Source of the DNA: Arachis hypogaea
Lineage: Eukaryota; Streptophyta; Magnoliopsida; Fabales; Fabaceae
Direction of reading: 5' to 3'
Assembly (NCBI RefSeq): GCF_003086295.3
Contig: NC_092039.1
Location: forward strand, 95,934,561 to 95,998,560
DNA: 64,000 nucleotides
How positions within the stretch are numbered: position 1 is the first letter of the stretch; the number at the start of each line of letters is the position of its first letter. The position numbers were made by a program, and so were the translations under genes. This document shows positions 42,164-54,830 of the stretch, in pieces. The notes beneath the pieces were generated by a model that saw only the letters and a program-made list of their open reading frames with translations, did not search any database and was not told the origin of the DNA.

Positions 42164-43801
42164 TGGTGCACGAAATTGTGATCATCAATGGCGCCATCAA
42201 CATGGTACGCTCAATTGCAATCTCAACTCTTTATCACAACTTCGCACAACTAACCAGCAAGTGCACTGGGTCGTCCAAGTAATAAACCTTACGCGAGTAA
42301 GGGTCGATCCCATGGAGATTGTTGGTATGAAGCAAGCTATGGTCATTTTGTAAATCTTAGTCAGGCAGATTCAAATGGTTATGGATGATTTATTAATAAA
42401 GCATAAAACAAGATAGAGATACTTATGTAATTCATTGGTGAGAATTTCAAATAAGCGTATGGAGATGCTTTGTCCCTTCCGTCTCTCTGCTTTCCTACTG
42501 TCTTCATCCAATCCTTCTTACTCCTTTCCATGGCAAGTTGTATGTTGGGCATCACCGTTGTTAGTGGCTACAGTCCCGTCCTCTCAGTGAAAATGTTCAA
42601 CGCACCTTGTCACGGCACGACTAATCATCTGTCGGTTCTCAATCAGGTTGGAATAGAATCTATTGATTCTTTTGCGTCTGTCACTAACGCCCAGCCTTCA
42701 AGAGTTTGAAGCTCGTCACAGTCATTCAATCATTGAATCCTACTCAGAATACCACAGACAAGGTTTAGACCTTCCGGATTCTCTTGAATGCCGCCATCAA
42801 TTCTAGCTTATACCACGAAGATTCTGTTTAGGAATCCAAGAGATATACATTCAAGCCTTGTTTGCTTGTAGAACGGAGGTGGTTGTCAGGCACGCGTTCA
42901 TAAGTGAGAATGATGATGAGCATCACATAATCATCACATTCATCATGTTCTTGGGTACGAATGAATATCTTAGAATAAGAACAAGCTGAATTGAATAGAA
43001 GAACAATAGTAATTGTATTAATACTTGAGGTACAGCAGAGCTCCACACCTTAATCTATAGTGTGTAGAAACTCCACCGTTGAAAATACATAAGAACAAGG
43101 TCTAGGCATGGCCGTGAGGCCAGCCCCCATGATCTAAGATAGCATAAAACTACTCAAAGATAGCTACCCATATGAGAATACAATAGTAAAAGGTCCTATA
43201 TGTAGAGAACTAGTAGCCTAGGGTTTACAGAGATGAGTAAATGACATAAAAATCCACTTTCGGGCCCACTTGGTGTGTGCTTGGGCTGAGCATTGAAGCT
43301 TTCATGTGTAGAGACTTTTCTTGGAGTTAAACGCCAGCTTTTGTGCCAGTTTGGGCGTTTAACTCCCATTCTTGTGCCAGTTCCGGCGTTTAACGCCGGG
43401 CATTCTTGAGCTGATTTGGAACGCCGGTTTGGGCCATCAAATCTCGGGCAAAGTATGAACTATTATACATTGCTGGAAAGCCCAGGATGCCTACTTTCCA
43501 ACGCCATTGAGAGCGCGCCAATTGGGTATCTGTAGCTCCATAAAATCCACTTCGAGTGCAGGGAGGTCAGAATCCAACAGCATCTGCAGTCCTTTTCAGT
43601 CTCTGAATCAGATTTTTGCTCAGGTCCCTCAATTTCAGACAGAAAATACCTGAAATCACAGAAAAACACACAAACTCATAGTAAAGTCCAGAAAAGTGAA
43701 TTTTAACTAAAAACTAATAAAAATATACTAAAAACTAACTAAAACATACTAAAAACATACTAAAAACAATGCCAAAAAGCGTATAAATTATCCACTCATC
43801 A
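42164..43801 (-). repeat. F5 3' LTR (1638 bp)
   Basis: TGGTGCACGAAATTGTGATC to TATCCACTCATCA. Contains an AATGGCGCCATCAACATGG stretch near its start, resembling a primer site followed by an LTR end, and GGCGTTTAACGCCGG palindromes near 43325-43425. Confidence 0.92.
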
Positions 43802-44578
43802 CAACACCAAACTTAAATTATTGCTTGTCCTCAAGCAACTGAAAATCAAATAATATAAAAAGAAGATAATATGCAATGAATTCCAAAAACATCTATGAAG
43901 ATCAGTATTAATTAGATGAGCGGGGCTTTTAGCTTTTTGCCTCTGAACAGTTTTGGCATCTCACTTTATCCTTTGAAATTCAGAATGATTGGCTTCTATA
44001 GGAACTCAGAATCCAGATAGTGTTATTGATTCTCCTAGTTAAGTATGATGATTCTTGAACACAACTACTTTATGAGTCTTGGCCGTGGCCCAAAGCACTC
44101 TGTCTTCCAGTATTACCACCGGATTCATACATGCCACAGACACATAATTGGGTGAACCTTTTCAGATTGTGACTCAGCTTTGCTAGAGCCCCAATTAGAG
44201 GTGTCCAGGGTTCTTAAGCACATTCTTTTTTCCTTGGATCACAACTTTATTATTTTTTTCTTTTTCTTTTTCTTTTTTCTTTTTTCATTTTTTTTTGTAT
44301 TCACTGCTTTTTCTTACTTCAAGAATCATTTTTATGATTTTTCAGATCCTCAGTAACACGTCTCCTTTTCATCATTCTTTCAAGAGCCAACATTCATGAA
44401 CCACAAATTCAAAAGACATATGCACTGTTCAAGCATACATTCAGAAAACAAAAGTATTGCCACCACATCAAAATAATTAATCTGTTATAAAATTTAAAAT
44501 TCATGCAATTCTTCTCTTTTTCAATTAAGAACATTTTTCATTTAAGAAAGGTGATGGATTCATAGGACATTCATAACT
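43802..44578 (-). other. F5 3' UTR with polypurine-like module
   Basis: Next to the LTR: CAACACCAAACTTAAATTA and the stem TTGCTTG/CAAGCAA with loop TCCT (about 43803-43839), the same module as F3. Further: CCACAGACACAT at 44134-44145 and a T/C tract at 44245-44300. No gene seen. Confidence 0.75.
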
Positions 44579-46987
44579 TTAAGGCATAGACACTAAGACA
44601 CTAATGATCATAAGACACAAACATAGATAAACATAAGCATGAAATTCGAAAAACAGAAAATAAAGAACAAGGAAATTAAAGAACGAGTCCACCTTAGAGA
44701 TGGCGGCTTGTTCTTCTCTTGAAGATCTTATGGAGTGCTTGAGCTCCTCAATGTCTCTTCCTTGTCTTTGTTGCTCCTCTCTCATGATTCTTTGATCTTC
44801 TCTAATTTCATGGAGGAGGATGGAATGTTCTTGGTGCTCCACCCTTAGTTGTCCCATGTTGGAACTCAATTCTCCTAGGGAGGTGTTAATTTGCTCCCAA
44901 TAGTTTTGTGGAGGAAAGTGCATCCCTTGAGGTATCTCAGGGATTTCATGATGAGTGGAATCTCTTGTTTGCTCCATCCTTTTCTTAGTGATGGGCTTGT
45001 CCTCATCAATGAGGGTGTCTCCCTCTATGTCAATTCCAACTGAATAACAAAGGTGACAAATAAGATAAGGAAAGGCTAACCTTGCCAAGGTAGAGGACTT
45101 GTCTGCCACCTTATAAAGCTCTTGGGCTATAACCTCATGAACTTCTACTTCCTCTCCAATCATGATGCTATGAATCATGATGGCCCGGTCTATAGTAACT
45201 TCAGACCGGTTGCTAGTGGGAATGATTGAGCGTTGGATAAACTCCAACCATCCCCTAGCCACGGGCTTGAGGCCATGCCTTCTTAGTTGAACCAGCTTCC
45301 CTCTTGAATCTCTCTTCCATTGAGTGCCCTCTTCACAAATGTCTATGAGGACTTGGTCCAACCTTTGATCAAAATTGACCCTTCTAGTGTAAGGGTGTTC
45401 ATCTCCTTGCATCATGGGCAAGTTGAATGCCAACCTTACATTTTCCGGACTAAAATCTAAGCATTTCCCCCGAACCATTGTAAGCCAATTCTTTGGGTTC
45501 GGGTTCACACTTTGATCATGGCTCTTGGTGATCCATGCATTGGCATAAAACTCTTCCTCTTCTCCAAATTTGGCCATGTTGATGGCCTTGCACTCTTCTT
45601 TTGGATTTTCTTCTGTATTGCTTGGAAGAGTACTAGGAGGGAGTTCAGTAACTTTCTTACTCAGCTGACCCACTTGTGCCTCCAAGTTCCTAATGGAGGA
45701 CCTTGTTTCAGTCAAAAAACTTTGAGTGGTTTTGATTAGATCAGAGACCATGGTTGCTAAGTCAGAGTGGCTCTGCTTGGAATTCTCTGTCTGTTGCTGA
45801 GAAGATGATGGAAAAGGCTTGCAATTGCTAAACCTGTTTTTTCCACCATTATTGTTGTTGAAACCTTGTTGAGGTCTCTGTTGATCCTTCCATGAGAGAT
45901 TTGGATGATTTCTCCATGAAGAATTATAGGTGTTTCCATAGGGTTCTCCCATGTAATTCACCTCTTCCATTGAAGGGTTCTCAGGATCATAAGCTTCTTC
46001 TTCAGATGAAGCATCCTTAGTACTGCCTGGTGCAGCTTGCATTCCAGACAGACTTTGAGAAATCATATTGACTTGCTGAGTCAATATTTTGTTCTAAGCC
46101 AGTATGGCATTCAAAGTATCAATCTCAAGAACTCCTTTCTTCTGGTTCGTCCCATTGTTCACAGGATTCCTTTCAGAAGTGTACATAAATTGGTTATTTG
46201 CAACCATTTCAATGAGCTCTTGAGCTTCTGTAGGCGTCTTCTTCAGATGAAGAGATCCTCCAACAGAGCTATCCAAAGACATCTTGGACAGTTCAGACAG
46301 ACCATCATAGAAAATACCTATGATGCTCCATTCAGAAAGCATGTCAGAGGGACACTTTCTGATTAATTGTTTGTATCTTTCCCAAGCTTCATAGAGGGAT
46401 TCTCCTTCCTTCTGTCTGAAGGTTTGGACTTCCACTCTAAGCTTACTCAATTTTTGAGGTGGAAAGAACTTTGCCAAGAAGGCATTGACTAGCTTTTCCC
46501 AAGAGTTCAGGCCTTCTTTAGGTTGTGAGTCCAACCATATCCTAGCTCTGTCTCTTACAACAAAAGGGAATAGCATAAGTCTGTAAACTTCAGGGTCAAC
46601 CCCATTGGTCTTGACAGTGTCACAGATTTGCAAGAATTCAGCTAAAAACTGATGAGAATCTTCCAATGGAAGTCCATGGAACTTGCAATTTTGTTGCATT
46701 AGAGAAACTAATTGAGGCTTAAGCTCAAAGTTGTTTGCTCCAATGGCAGGGATAGAGATGCTTCTCCCATAGAAGTCGGGAGTAGGTGCAGTAAAGTCAC
46801 CCAGCACCTTCCTTGCATTGTTGGCATTGTTGTTGTTTTCGGCTGCCATGGGTTCTTCTTCTTTGAAGATTTCTGTTAGGTCCTCTACAGAGAGTTGTGC
46901 CTTAGCTTCTCTTAGCTTTCGCTTCAAGGTCCTTTCAGGTTCAGGGTCAGCCTCAACAAGAATGCTTTTCTCTTTGCTCCTGCTCAT
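44579..46987 (-). pseudogene. F5 Gag-ORF2 fusion, one stop codon
   Basis: One frame of 803 codons including the stop, with a single internal TAG at 46094-46096 (CAG in F2). Gag starts at 46987 (MSRSKEKS) and keeps the domain FPFVVRDRARIWLDSQPKEG and FRQKEGESLYEAWERYKQL. After the NHPNLSWKDQQRPQQ and LEAQVGQLSKKVTE parts, an acidic GEEEE run passes directly into FYANAWITKSHDQS of ORF2 (junction about 45550-45562). ORF2 then runs through GWLEFIQRSIIPTSNRSEV, a coiled-coil-like stretch and a hydrophobic C-terminus like that of F3. Protease and the N-terminal roughly 80 residues of ORF2 are lost. The preserved frame suggests either a lucky deletion or selection for the fusion. Confidence 0.88.
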
Positions 46988-48483
46988 ATGAAAGAGAAGA
47001 AAACAAGAAAATATGGAATCCTCTATGTCACAGTATAGAGATTCCTTGAAGTGTTAGAGGAAAAGAAAAATAGAAGGAAGAGGTAGAAAATTCAAACTTA
47101 TCAAGGAAAGATAGAGTTCGAATTGTGCATTGAGGAGTAGTGTTAGTCCATAAATAGAAGGATGTGAGAAGAGGGGAAGAAATCTTCGAAAATAAATTAA
47201 AAAGATTTTAAAAATATTTTGAAAAATTACTAATTGATTTTTGAAAACCAAGAGTGGAAAAGAAATCAAGTGATTTTTGAAAAAGAGTTTGAAATTAGAA
47301 ATTAAAAAGATATGATTAAAAACTATTTTGAAAAAGATGTGATTAAAAATATATGATTTAAAAGTTATGATTTGAAAAACAATTTAAAAAGATTTGATTT
47401 TAAAAATCAATGACTTGGCTAACAAGAAAAGATATAATTCAGACATTAAACCTTTCTCAACAGAAAAGGCAACATACTTGAAATGTTGAATCAAATCATT
47501 AATTGTTAGCAAGTATCTTTGAAAAAGGAAAGAAATTGATTTTGAAAACATATGATTGAAAAGATATGATTTGAAAAAGAATTGATTTTGAAAAATTTTG
47601 AAAACTTGCAAAAAAATTTGCATTAAAAACAAAATCTTCCCTCTTGTGCCATCCTGGCGTTAAACGCCCAGAATGGATAGGCGTTTAACGCCCAAAACAC
47701 TACCCTTTTGGGCGTTAAACGCCCAACCAGGCACCCTGGCTGGCGTTTAAACGCCAGTTTGCCTTCCTCACTGGGCATTTTGAACGCCCAACTTTTTCTG
47801 TGTAATTCCTCTGTTGAATGTTCTGAATATTCAATTCTCTGTATTATTGACTTGAAAAGACACAAAAAAAATTTTTTTGGATTTTTAATGATGAGGAATA
47901 ATCAAAATGCAACTAAAATCAAATAAATAATGCATGCAAGACACCAAACTTAGAAGTTTGTATACTATTGACACTAACAAAATGAGAATGCATATGAGAA
48001 ACACAAAAAATACTCAAGACAAGAGAATTTAAAGATCAGAGCAAGGAAATCATCAAGAACATCTTGAAGATCACTTAAGACACATGAATGATTGCAAGAA
48101 GAACAGAAACATGCAATTGACACCAAACTTAAAATGAGACACTAGACTCAACAAGAAACATAAAATATTTTTGGTTTTTATGATTTTGTAATTTTTTTTG
48201 GATTTTTTTCGAAAATTGAAAGAAAATAAGGATATCAAAATTCTTAATGAGAATTCCAAGAATCATGCAATGTTAGTCTAAAGCTTTAGTCTAAAGGAAT
48301 TAGACATGGCTAGCCAAGCTTCAGCAGGACATTACATTCAAGAGCTAAATTGATGAGAATCAATCAGCTTTGGTGATGATAAGAACATCACCTTGAAACA
48401 CTAGAATTCATTCTTAAGAACTCTGAAGAAAAATACCTAAGCTAAGCAACAAGATGAACCGTCAGTTGTCCAAACTCAAACAA
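46988..48483 (-). other. F5 5' leader
   Basis: A-rich leader like those of F2 and F3, without a supported gene. ACACCAAACTTAGAAGTTTG near 47941 and GACACCAAACTTAAAATGAG near 48119 mark the two conserved motifs, about 180 nt apart. Confidence 0.7.
47653..47790. repeat. GGCGTTTAACGCC palindrome array in F5 leader
   Basis: Five units: GGCGTTAAACGCC, GGCGTTTAACGCC, GGGCGTTAAACGCCC, CTGGCGTTTAAACGCCAG and a weaker GGGCATTTTGAACGCCC. F2 and F3 have no such array in their leaders; theirs lies between protease and ORF2. Confidence 0.85.
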
Positions 48484-48501
48484 TCCCTGGTAATGGCGCC
48501 A
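48484..48501 (-). other. F5 primer-binding site, tRNA-Asp
   Basis: TCCCTGGTAATGGCGCCA on the plus strand, three C-to-T changes from the tRNA-Asp end. A 6 nt spacer to the LTR at 48508. Confidence 0.82.
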
Positions 48502-48507
48502 AAAACT

Positions 48508-50144
48508 TGGTGCACAAAATTGTGATCATCAATGGCGCCATCAAAATGGTACGCTCAATTGCAATCTCAACTCTTTATCACAACTTCGCACAACTAACCA
48601 GCAAGTGCACTAGGTCGAACAAGTAATAAACCTTACGTGAGTAAGGGTCGATCCCACGGAGATTGTTGGTATGAAGCAAGCTATGGTCATTTTGTAAATC
48701 TTAGTCAGGCAGATTCAAATGGTTATGGATGATTTATGAATAAAGCATAAAACAAGATAGAGATACTTATGTAATTCATTGGTGAGAATTTCAGATAAGC
48801 GTATGGAGATGCTTTGTCCCTTCCGTCTCTCTGCTTTCCTACTGTCTTCATCCAATCCTTCTTACTCCTTTCCATGGCAAGATGTATGTTGGGAATCACC
48901 GTTGTTAGTGGCTACAGTCCCGTCCTCTCAGTGAAAATATTCAACGCACCCTGTCACGGCACGGCTAATCATCTGTCGGTTCTCAATCAGGTTGGAATAG
49001 AATCCATTGATTCTTTTGCGTCTGTCACTAACGCCCAGCCTTCAGGAATTTGAAGCTCGTCACAGTCATTCAATCATTGAATCCTACTCAGAATACCACA
49101 GACAAGGTTTAGACCTTCCAGATTCTCTTGAATGCCGCCATCAATTCTAGCTTATACCACGAAGATTCTGTTTAGGAATCCAAGAGATATACATTCAAGC
49201 CTTGTTTGCTTGTAGAACGGAGGTGGTTGTCAGGCACGTGTTCATAAGTGAGAATGATGATGAGCGTCACATAATCATCACATTCATCATGTTCTTGGGT
49301 ACGAATGAATATCTTAGAATAAGAACAAGCTGAATTGAATAGAAGAACAATAGTAATTGCATTAATACTTGAGGTACAGCAGAGCTCTACACCTTAATCT
49401 ATGGTGTGTAGAAACTCCACCGTTGAAAATACATAAGAACAAGGTCTAGGCATGGCCGTGAGGCCAGCCCCCATGATCTAAGATAGCATAAAACTACTCA
49501 AAGATAGCTACCCAGATGAGAATACAATAGTAAAAGGTCCTATATGTAGAGAACTAGTAGCCTAGGGTTTATAGAGATGAGTAAATGACATAAAAATCTA
49601 CTTCCGGGCCCACTTGGTGTGTGCTTGGGCTGAGCATTGAAGCTTTCATGTGTAGAGACTTTTCTTGGAGTTAAACGCCAGCTTTTGTGCCAGTTTGGGC
49701 GTTTAACTCCCATTCTTGTGCCAGTTCCGGCGTTTAACGCCGGGCATTCTTGAGCTGATTTGGAACGCCGGTTTGGGCCATAAAATCTCGGGAAAAGTAT
49801 GGACTATTATATATTGCTGGAAAGCCCAGAATGTCTACTTTCCAACGCTGTTAAAAGCGCGCCAATTGGGCTTCTGTAGCTCCAGAAAATCTACTTCGAG
49901 TGCAGGGAGGTCAGAATCCAACAGCATCTGCAGTCCTTTTCAGTCTCTGAATCAGATTTTTGCTCAGGTCCCTCAATTTCAGCCAGAAAATACCTGAAAT
50001 CACAGAAAAATACACAAACTCATAGTAAAGTCCAAAAAAGTAAATTTTAACTAAAAACTAATAAAATATACTAAAAACTAACTAAAACATACTAAAAACA
50101 TACTAAAAACAATGCCAAAAAGCGTATAAATTATCCGCTCATCA
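48508..50144 (-). repeat. F5 5' LTR (1637 bp)
   Basis: Partner of 42164-43801, with the same ends. Followed by CCATG and T3 RT sequence. Confidence 0.92.
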
Positions 50145-51394
50145 CCATGCCGTCTTATAGTGTCGAATACTTGGGTCAGATAGGACAATAACATCTCTTT
50201 GTTTTGTGTCTTTATTAGCATGTCGTCCACGTAGACTTCTATGACTTTTCCGATGTGATCCGAAAAAACCTTATTCATTAATCTCTGATAAGTAGCTCCC
50301 GCATTTTTAAGATTGAAGGGCTTGACGATGTAGCAGTAGTTTGCCTTTGAGGTTAAGAATGAAGTTTTTTCTTGGTCAGGTGGGTACATTGGGATTTGGT
50401 TGTATCCCGAGTATGCGTCCATAAATGAGAGTTATTTATATCCGTAGGAGGCATCGACCAGTGCGTCGATGCTTGGGAGTGGATAAGGATCTTTTGGGCA
50501 GGCTTTGTTGAGATCGGTGTAGTCGGTGCACATTCGCCACTTCCCGTTTGATTTTTTCACCAAGAAGATGTTAGCAAGCCATAGTGGGTATTTGACTTCT
50601 CTTATGAATCCTGCCTCCAGTAGTGCTTGTACCTGCTCTTCCACAGCTTGAGAGCGTTCTGGTCCGAGCTTTCTACGCCTCTACTGCACTGGCCGAGATC
50701 CTGGGTAGACTGCTAGCTTGTGGCACATTAACTTGGGATCTATGCCTGGCATGTCTGTGGCCTTCCATGCAAATAGGTCGATGTTATCTCGTAGGAACTG
50801 TATGAGTGATTCTTTTATGTCTCTTTTTAGGAGTGTACCGATATTGGTTGTTTGCTCCGGGGTATCCTCGATCTGGACTTTCTCTATTTCACCTTCAGGT
50901 TGTGGGTGGAGTTCTTCCCGTCTCTGAACTCCACCGAGTTCGATTGTGTGGAATTCTTCTCCTCTGCCTCTGAGGTTTAAACTTTCGTTGTAACAGCGGC
51001 GCGCCATCTTCTGATATGCTTTTATCGTGGCTATCCTCCCTACAGTTGGGAATTTCATGCATAGATGTGGAGTTGAGACTATTGCACCGAGCTGATTCAA
51101 TGTTGTCTGACCTATTAGGGCATTGTAGGCTGAACTTACATTGACTACGATGTAATCTATCTTGAGTGTTCTTGACTGGTTTTCTTTTTCGAAAGTTGTG
51201 TGTAGCGAGATGTATCCCATCGATTGAACCGGGGTATCTCCTAGTCCAAATAGGCTGTTCGGATATGCTCTGAGTTCTTTTTCTTCCAAGCCGAGCTTGT
51301 CAAAGGCAGTTTTGAATAAGATATCGGCGGAGCTCCCCTGGTCTATCAGCGTGCGGTGGAGATTTGTGTTTGCCAGTATAATAGTGATGACCAT
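50145..51394 (-). pseudogene. T3 protease and RT N-terminal half
   Basis: Protease: LIDQGSSADILFKTAFDKLG (about 51290-51350). RT: RPVQ at about 50681 is followed by a stop, then FIREVKYPLWLANIFLVKKS, DYTDLNKACPKDPYPLP, a stop at 50432-50434 after the YGYK codons, FMDAYSGYNQI (about 50420) and the active site YVDDMLIKTQ (about 50214-50237). F5 interrupts after DTIRRHGM. The remaining frames are consistent with T1 over this region. Confidence 0.85.
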
Positions 51395-52567
51395 GGGATC
51401 GTTGTGTCCTGATGTGATGATGGATGCGTCTTCTTTAGTGAAAGTAATCGCGGGGATGTCGGGTGCTTCCTCCTTCCCTTCGACATGATATATGTCTTTG
51501 AGATGTCTTTTGTGAGATGATTTGGATATTCCTCCCCCTGCAAATCAGCCGTGTATCATGTGGACATGTCTTTCTGGTGTACGAGGTGATCGCTTGGTTT
51601 GTCCAACATCTTCTGCTCTTCTTTTTTTTTCTTTGCTCATCGTCACGGGTGGCCAGATATCGATCTAGCTTTCCCTCTCTTACTAGTTTTTCTATGACAT
51701 TTTTTAAATCAAAACACTCATTGGTGGAATGCCCGTGAATCTGATGATATTCACAATATTCAGCCCGATTTCCTCTTCCTTTTTTGCCTTTGAGTGGCCG
51801 AGTTGGGGGTATTTTTTTAGTGTTGCAAACCTCTCTGTAGACATCCACAAGAGATAGCCGAAGGGGGGTGTAATTGTGGAATTTTTTTATTTTTTCAACA
51901 TGTCGATCTTCCTTCTTTTTGGATTCTTTGTCCTTATCCTGGGAGGCGAATCCGGATTTCGAGGTCTCTCCTAGTCGGGAGTTTTCCTCCATGTTGATGT
52001 ACTTCTCTGCTCGTTCTTGTACTTTGTTCAGAGATGTAAGGTGTTTTTTCAATATAGATTGACTAAAAGGTCATTCTCGCAAGCCATTAATGAAGCCCAT
52101 AATGGCGGCCTCTGTTGGTAGGTTCTGTATGTCCAGGCACATTTTGTTGAATCTTTCTATGTAGTTGCAGAGAGTTTCCCGTTCTCTTTGCCTAATTCCT
52201 AATAGACTTGGAGCGTGTTTAGCTTTGTCTTTTTGGATGGAGAATCTGGCCAAAAATTTTTTGGCCAAGTCGTCGAAACTCGAGATGGACCTAAGAGGTA
52301 GATTGTCGAACTATATAATTGCCGTCTTTGTTAAAGTAGTCGGAAAGGCTTTGCAACGAACTGCATCTGAGGCATCGGTGAGGTATATTCTACTTCTGAA
52401 ATTGCTGAGATGATGGCAGGGATCTGTTGTGCCATCGTATAAAGTCATGTCTGGGAGTTTAAAGTCTTTTGGGATTTTGGTCTTCTTGATCTCCTTGGTG
52501 AATGGATCTTGTTCCTTGCGGGAGCCTTCCTCATGAGGGGATCGGTTTGCTTTGGTCTTGAGATCGG
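51395..52567 (-). pseudogene. T3 Gag, N-terminus removed by X1/A2
   Basis: Begins at the X1 junction in the ADLKTKAN coil, then PTTLTKTAII with a stop replacing the Trp codon at about 52310, LAKKFLARFSIQKDKAKHAP, a stop after the FINGLRE codons (52071-52073), QERAEKYINMEE, and the zinc-knuckle-like CEYHQIHGHSTNEC near 51735-51780. A frameshift near 51600 follows. Function as in T1 Gag. Confidence 0.83.
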
Positions 52568-52575
52568 TGATAAAC

Positions 52576-54830
52576 TGATCGGGGTAAAACTTGTCTCTCA
52601 ACAAATTCCCATTCGGCAACTGTACCGAATTTGTCATCAAGTAAAAACTCACAATAGAGTGAGGTCGAATCCCACAGGGATTGATTGATCAAGCAACTTT
52701 AATTAGATGAACGATCTAGTTGAGCGAATCCATGGATAGAGTTGATAATTGCAGAAATTTAAATGGCGAGAAAGTAAATGACTGAAAGTAAATAGCAAAA
52801 TTGTAAATGGGAATGGGGGAATTGCTCATAAAAGTAAATTGCAGAAAATAAAGAGAATGGTAAGATCAGAAATGGGGAGTTCATTGGGCTTAGGAGATGT
52901 TGCATTCTCCGGATCAATTTCATTTTCATCTCTTCCTCAATCAATGCACTCGTTGATCTCCTTGGCAATCTTAAGTGATTGAATCACAATTTTTTGCAAT
53001 TCAATCTCTTAAATCTTGATCAATAGCCAATTCCTTGGTCAATTGCTCATGAGAAGAGATGAAGTGTGGTCACTGATTATACCACATGCACTTCCCAAAT
53101 CAAATGCTTAGAGGGTTATAGCCACATACCCATCCACACTCAATTTGGTCCAGCATGAGAAAGCATTTCTATCTAATCTCTTCATTCCTCTTTCAAGGAT
53201 CCAAAGAGATCCATGTTTGAATAGCTTCTTTTCCAAGATCACTATCCAATTGGATGAAGATTGAAAGCTTTCAAGTAAAATCAAAAGAGAAGATAGAAGA
53301 AGAATAAGAAAATTAGTATTGATCCATCAAATTACAACAGAGCTCCCTAACCCTAACCCAATGAAAGGGGTTTAGTTGTTCATAGCTCTAGAAATCAAAA
53401 TCAAAGATGGAGAATACATGATAAAACTAGAAGTGCAGAGAAGTAAAGATACAAAGAGTAGTTCTCTCTTCTCCCAAAAAGCCCTTCTCTATTTCAAAAC
53501 TACCCCTATATATACTACTCTTCTCAGCTTCTAGTTAGTTTTTCCAGTCTTGGGCCTTTGGATCTTTGAGTTTGAAGCAGTTCCTTTCTTCATTTGGGCT
53601 TGGCTTACTTGCAGAGAGAAAGTGTGAAGTGGGCAGAGACTTTAGCTCAAGACGTTAGGGGTGTTTAATATTTAGTGAAAATACAAGTTCGAGAATGTTA
53701 ATGACACTTAACATTGTCACTAACGTTGCCATGCACCCCTTTTGCCTCACGTTAAAGCCCACGTTAACTGGGTTAACGTGGCTTTTAACGTTGCCTTGTT
53801 AGCCTTCGAGAACGTTAGTGACACTCAACATTGTCACTAACGTTCAAGTGTGCCCCTTCTTGCTTCGTTAAAGCTCACGTTAACTAGGTTAATGTGGCTT
53901 CTAACGTGGCTTTTGCCACTCTTCAAGAACGTTAGTGACACTCAACATTGTCACTAACATTTAAGTGTGCCCCTAGGTCTCACGTTAGAGTCCACGTTAT
54001 TTGGGTTAACGTGGCTTCTAATGTGGCCATTCTTAGCCATCCCAACGTTAGTGATAATGTTGAGTGTCACTAACATTGGCTCATTCTTCATTCCTCATCG
54101 TTAGCTTCCACGTTAACCAAGTTAACGTGGAGGTTAACGTGGCTCTTGGGGGTTGAGTGGTTGTTCCAACGTTAGTGACAATGTTGAGTGTCACTAACGT
54201 TGTCGACAATTCTCCATCTCTTACGTTAGCTCCCACGTTAACCAAGTTAACGTGGGAGTTAACGTGGCTCATTGAACCTTAGGCCAACGTTAGTGACAAT
54301 GTTGAGTGTCACTAATGTTGGCTTCTCTTCCCCCTTTAACGTTAGAGGCCACATTAACTAGGTTAACATGGCTTCTAACGTGGCCATTTGTGAGCAATTG
54401 CCAACGTTAGTGACAATGTTAAGTGTCACTAACGTTGGCTCAACTTCTCCTCTCCACGTTAGAGTTCACGTTAACCTAGTTAACGTGACTCTTTAACGTG
54501 GGCATTAATGGCTTTTGAGAGTGTTTTTGGCAATCACTTTTCTCCTTAACTTTGCAAGTTACCTCCCATTCCTTGCTTCCTTTGGTCCTGAAATCAAGCA
54601 ATAGAGTGCATCAAAGTTCTAGTCCAAGTCATGCGTAATGCAATATAAAATTTTGTCATTAAAATCATGCAAAATCCTCATGAAATAATGTAAAATGCAC
54701 AATGTATGCTTGAATCAAGGTCTGAGTGAATATCTGCCCAAAACTAACTTATTTCCTAAGAAAATGCATGAAATTACCTAAAAACAGTAAAGAAAAGGTC
54801 AGTGAAACTGGCCAAAATGCCCTGGCATCA
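52576..54830 (-). repeat. A2 3' LTR (2255 bp)
   Basis: TGATCGGGGTAAAACTTGTC to GCCCTGGCATCA. The minus-strand TATATATA is at 53507-53514. A palindrome array spans about 53690-54500. Confidence 0.93.
53690..54500. repeat. AACGTT/GTTAACG palindrome array, A2 3' LTR
   Basis: Alternating hairpins with arms AACGTTAGTGACA/TGTCACTAACGTT and arms CCACGTTAAC/GTTAACGTGG. The matching array is 62510-63325; the homologous array in A1 is 14030-14910. Confidence 0.87.

Larger units (their letters stand above)
42164..50144 (-). mobile_element. F5: FIDEL/Feral-like element with Gag-ORF2 fusion, complete (7981 bp)
   Basis: LTRs 42164-43801 and 48508-50144 with TSD CCATG (42159-42163 and 50145-50149). Internal order on the minus strand: primer site, 1.5 kb leader with its own palindrome array, Gag fused in frame to ORF2, 3' UTR. 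Protease, the 33 bp repeats, the multi-hairpin block and the protease-ORF2 palindrome array are all missing relative to F3. I counted roughly 40-50 differences between the LTRs by eye. Confidence 0.9.
41985..52567 (-). mobile_element. T3: Tat-lineage element, oldest host copy, in two pieces
   Basis: Pieces 41985-42163 and 50145-52567 join when F5 is removed (duplicated CCATG): RT reads DTIRRHGM then RLSPAKCTF. The rest of pol lies beyond T2 and the 5' end beyond X1, both off-window. Three insertions (T2, F5, X1) make it the outermost element seen. Confidence 0.87.
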
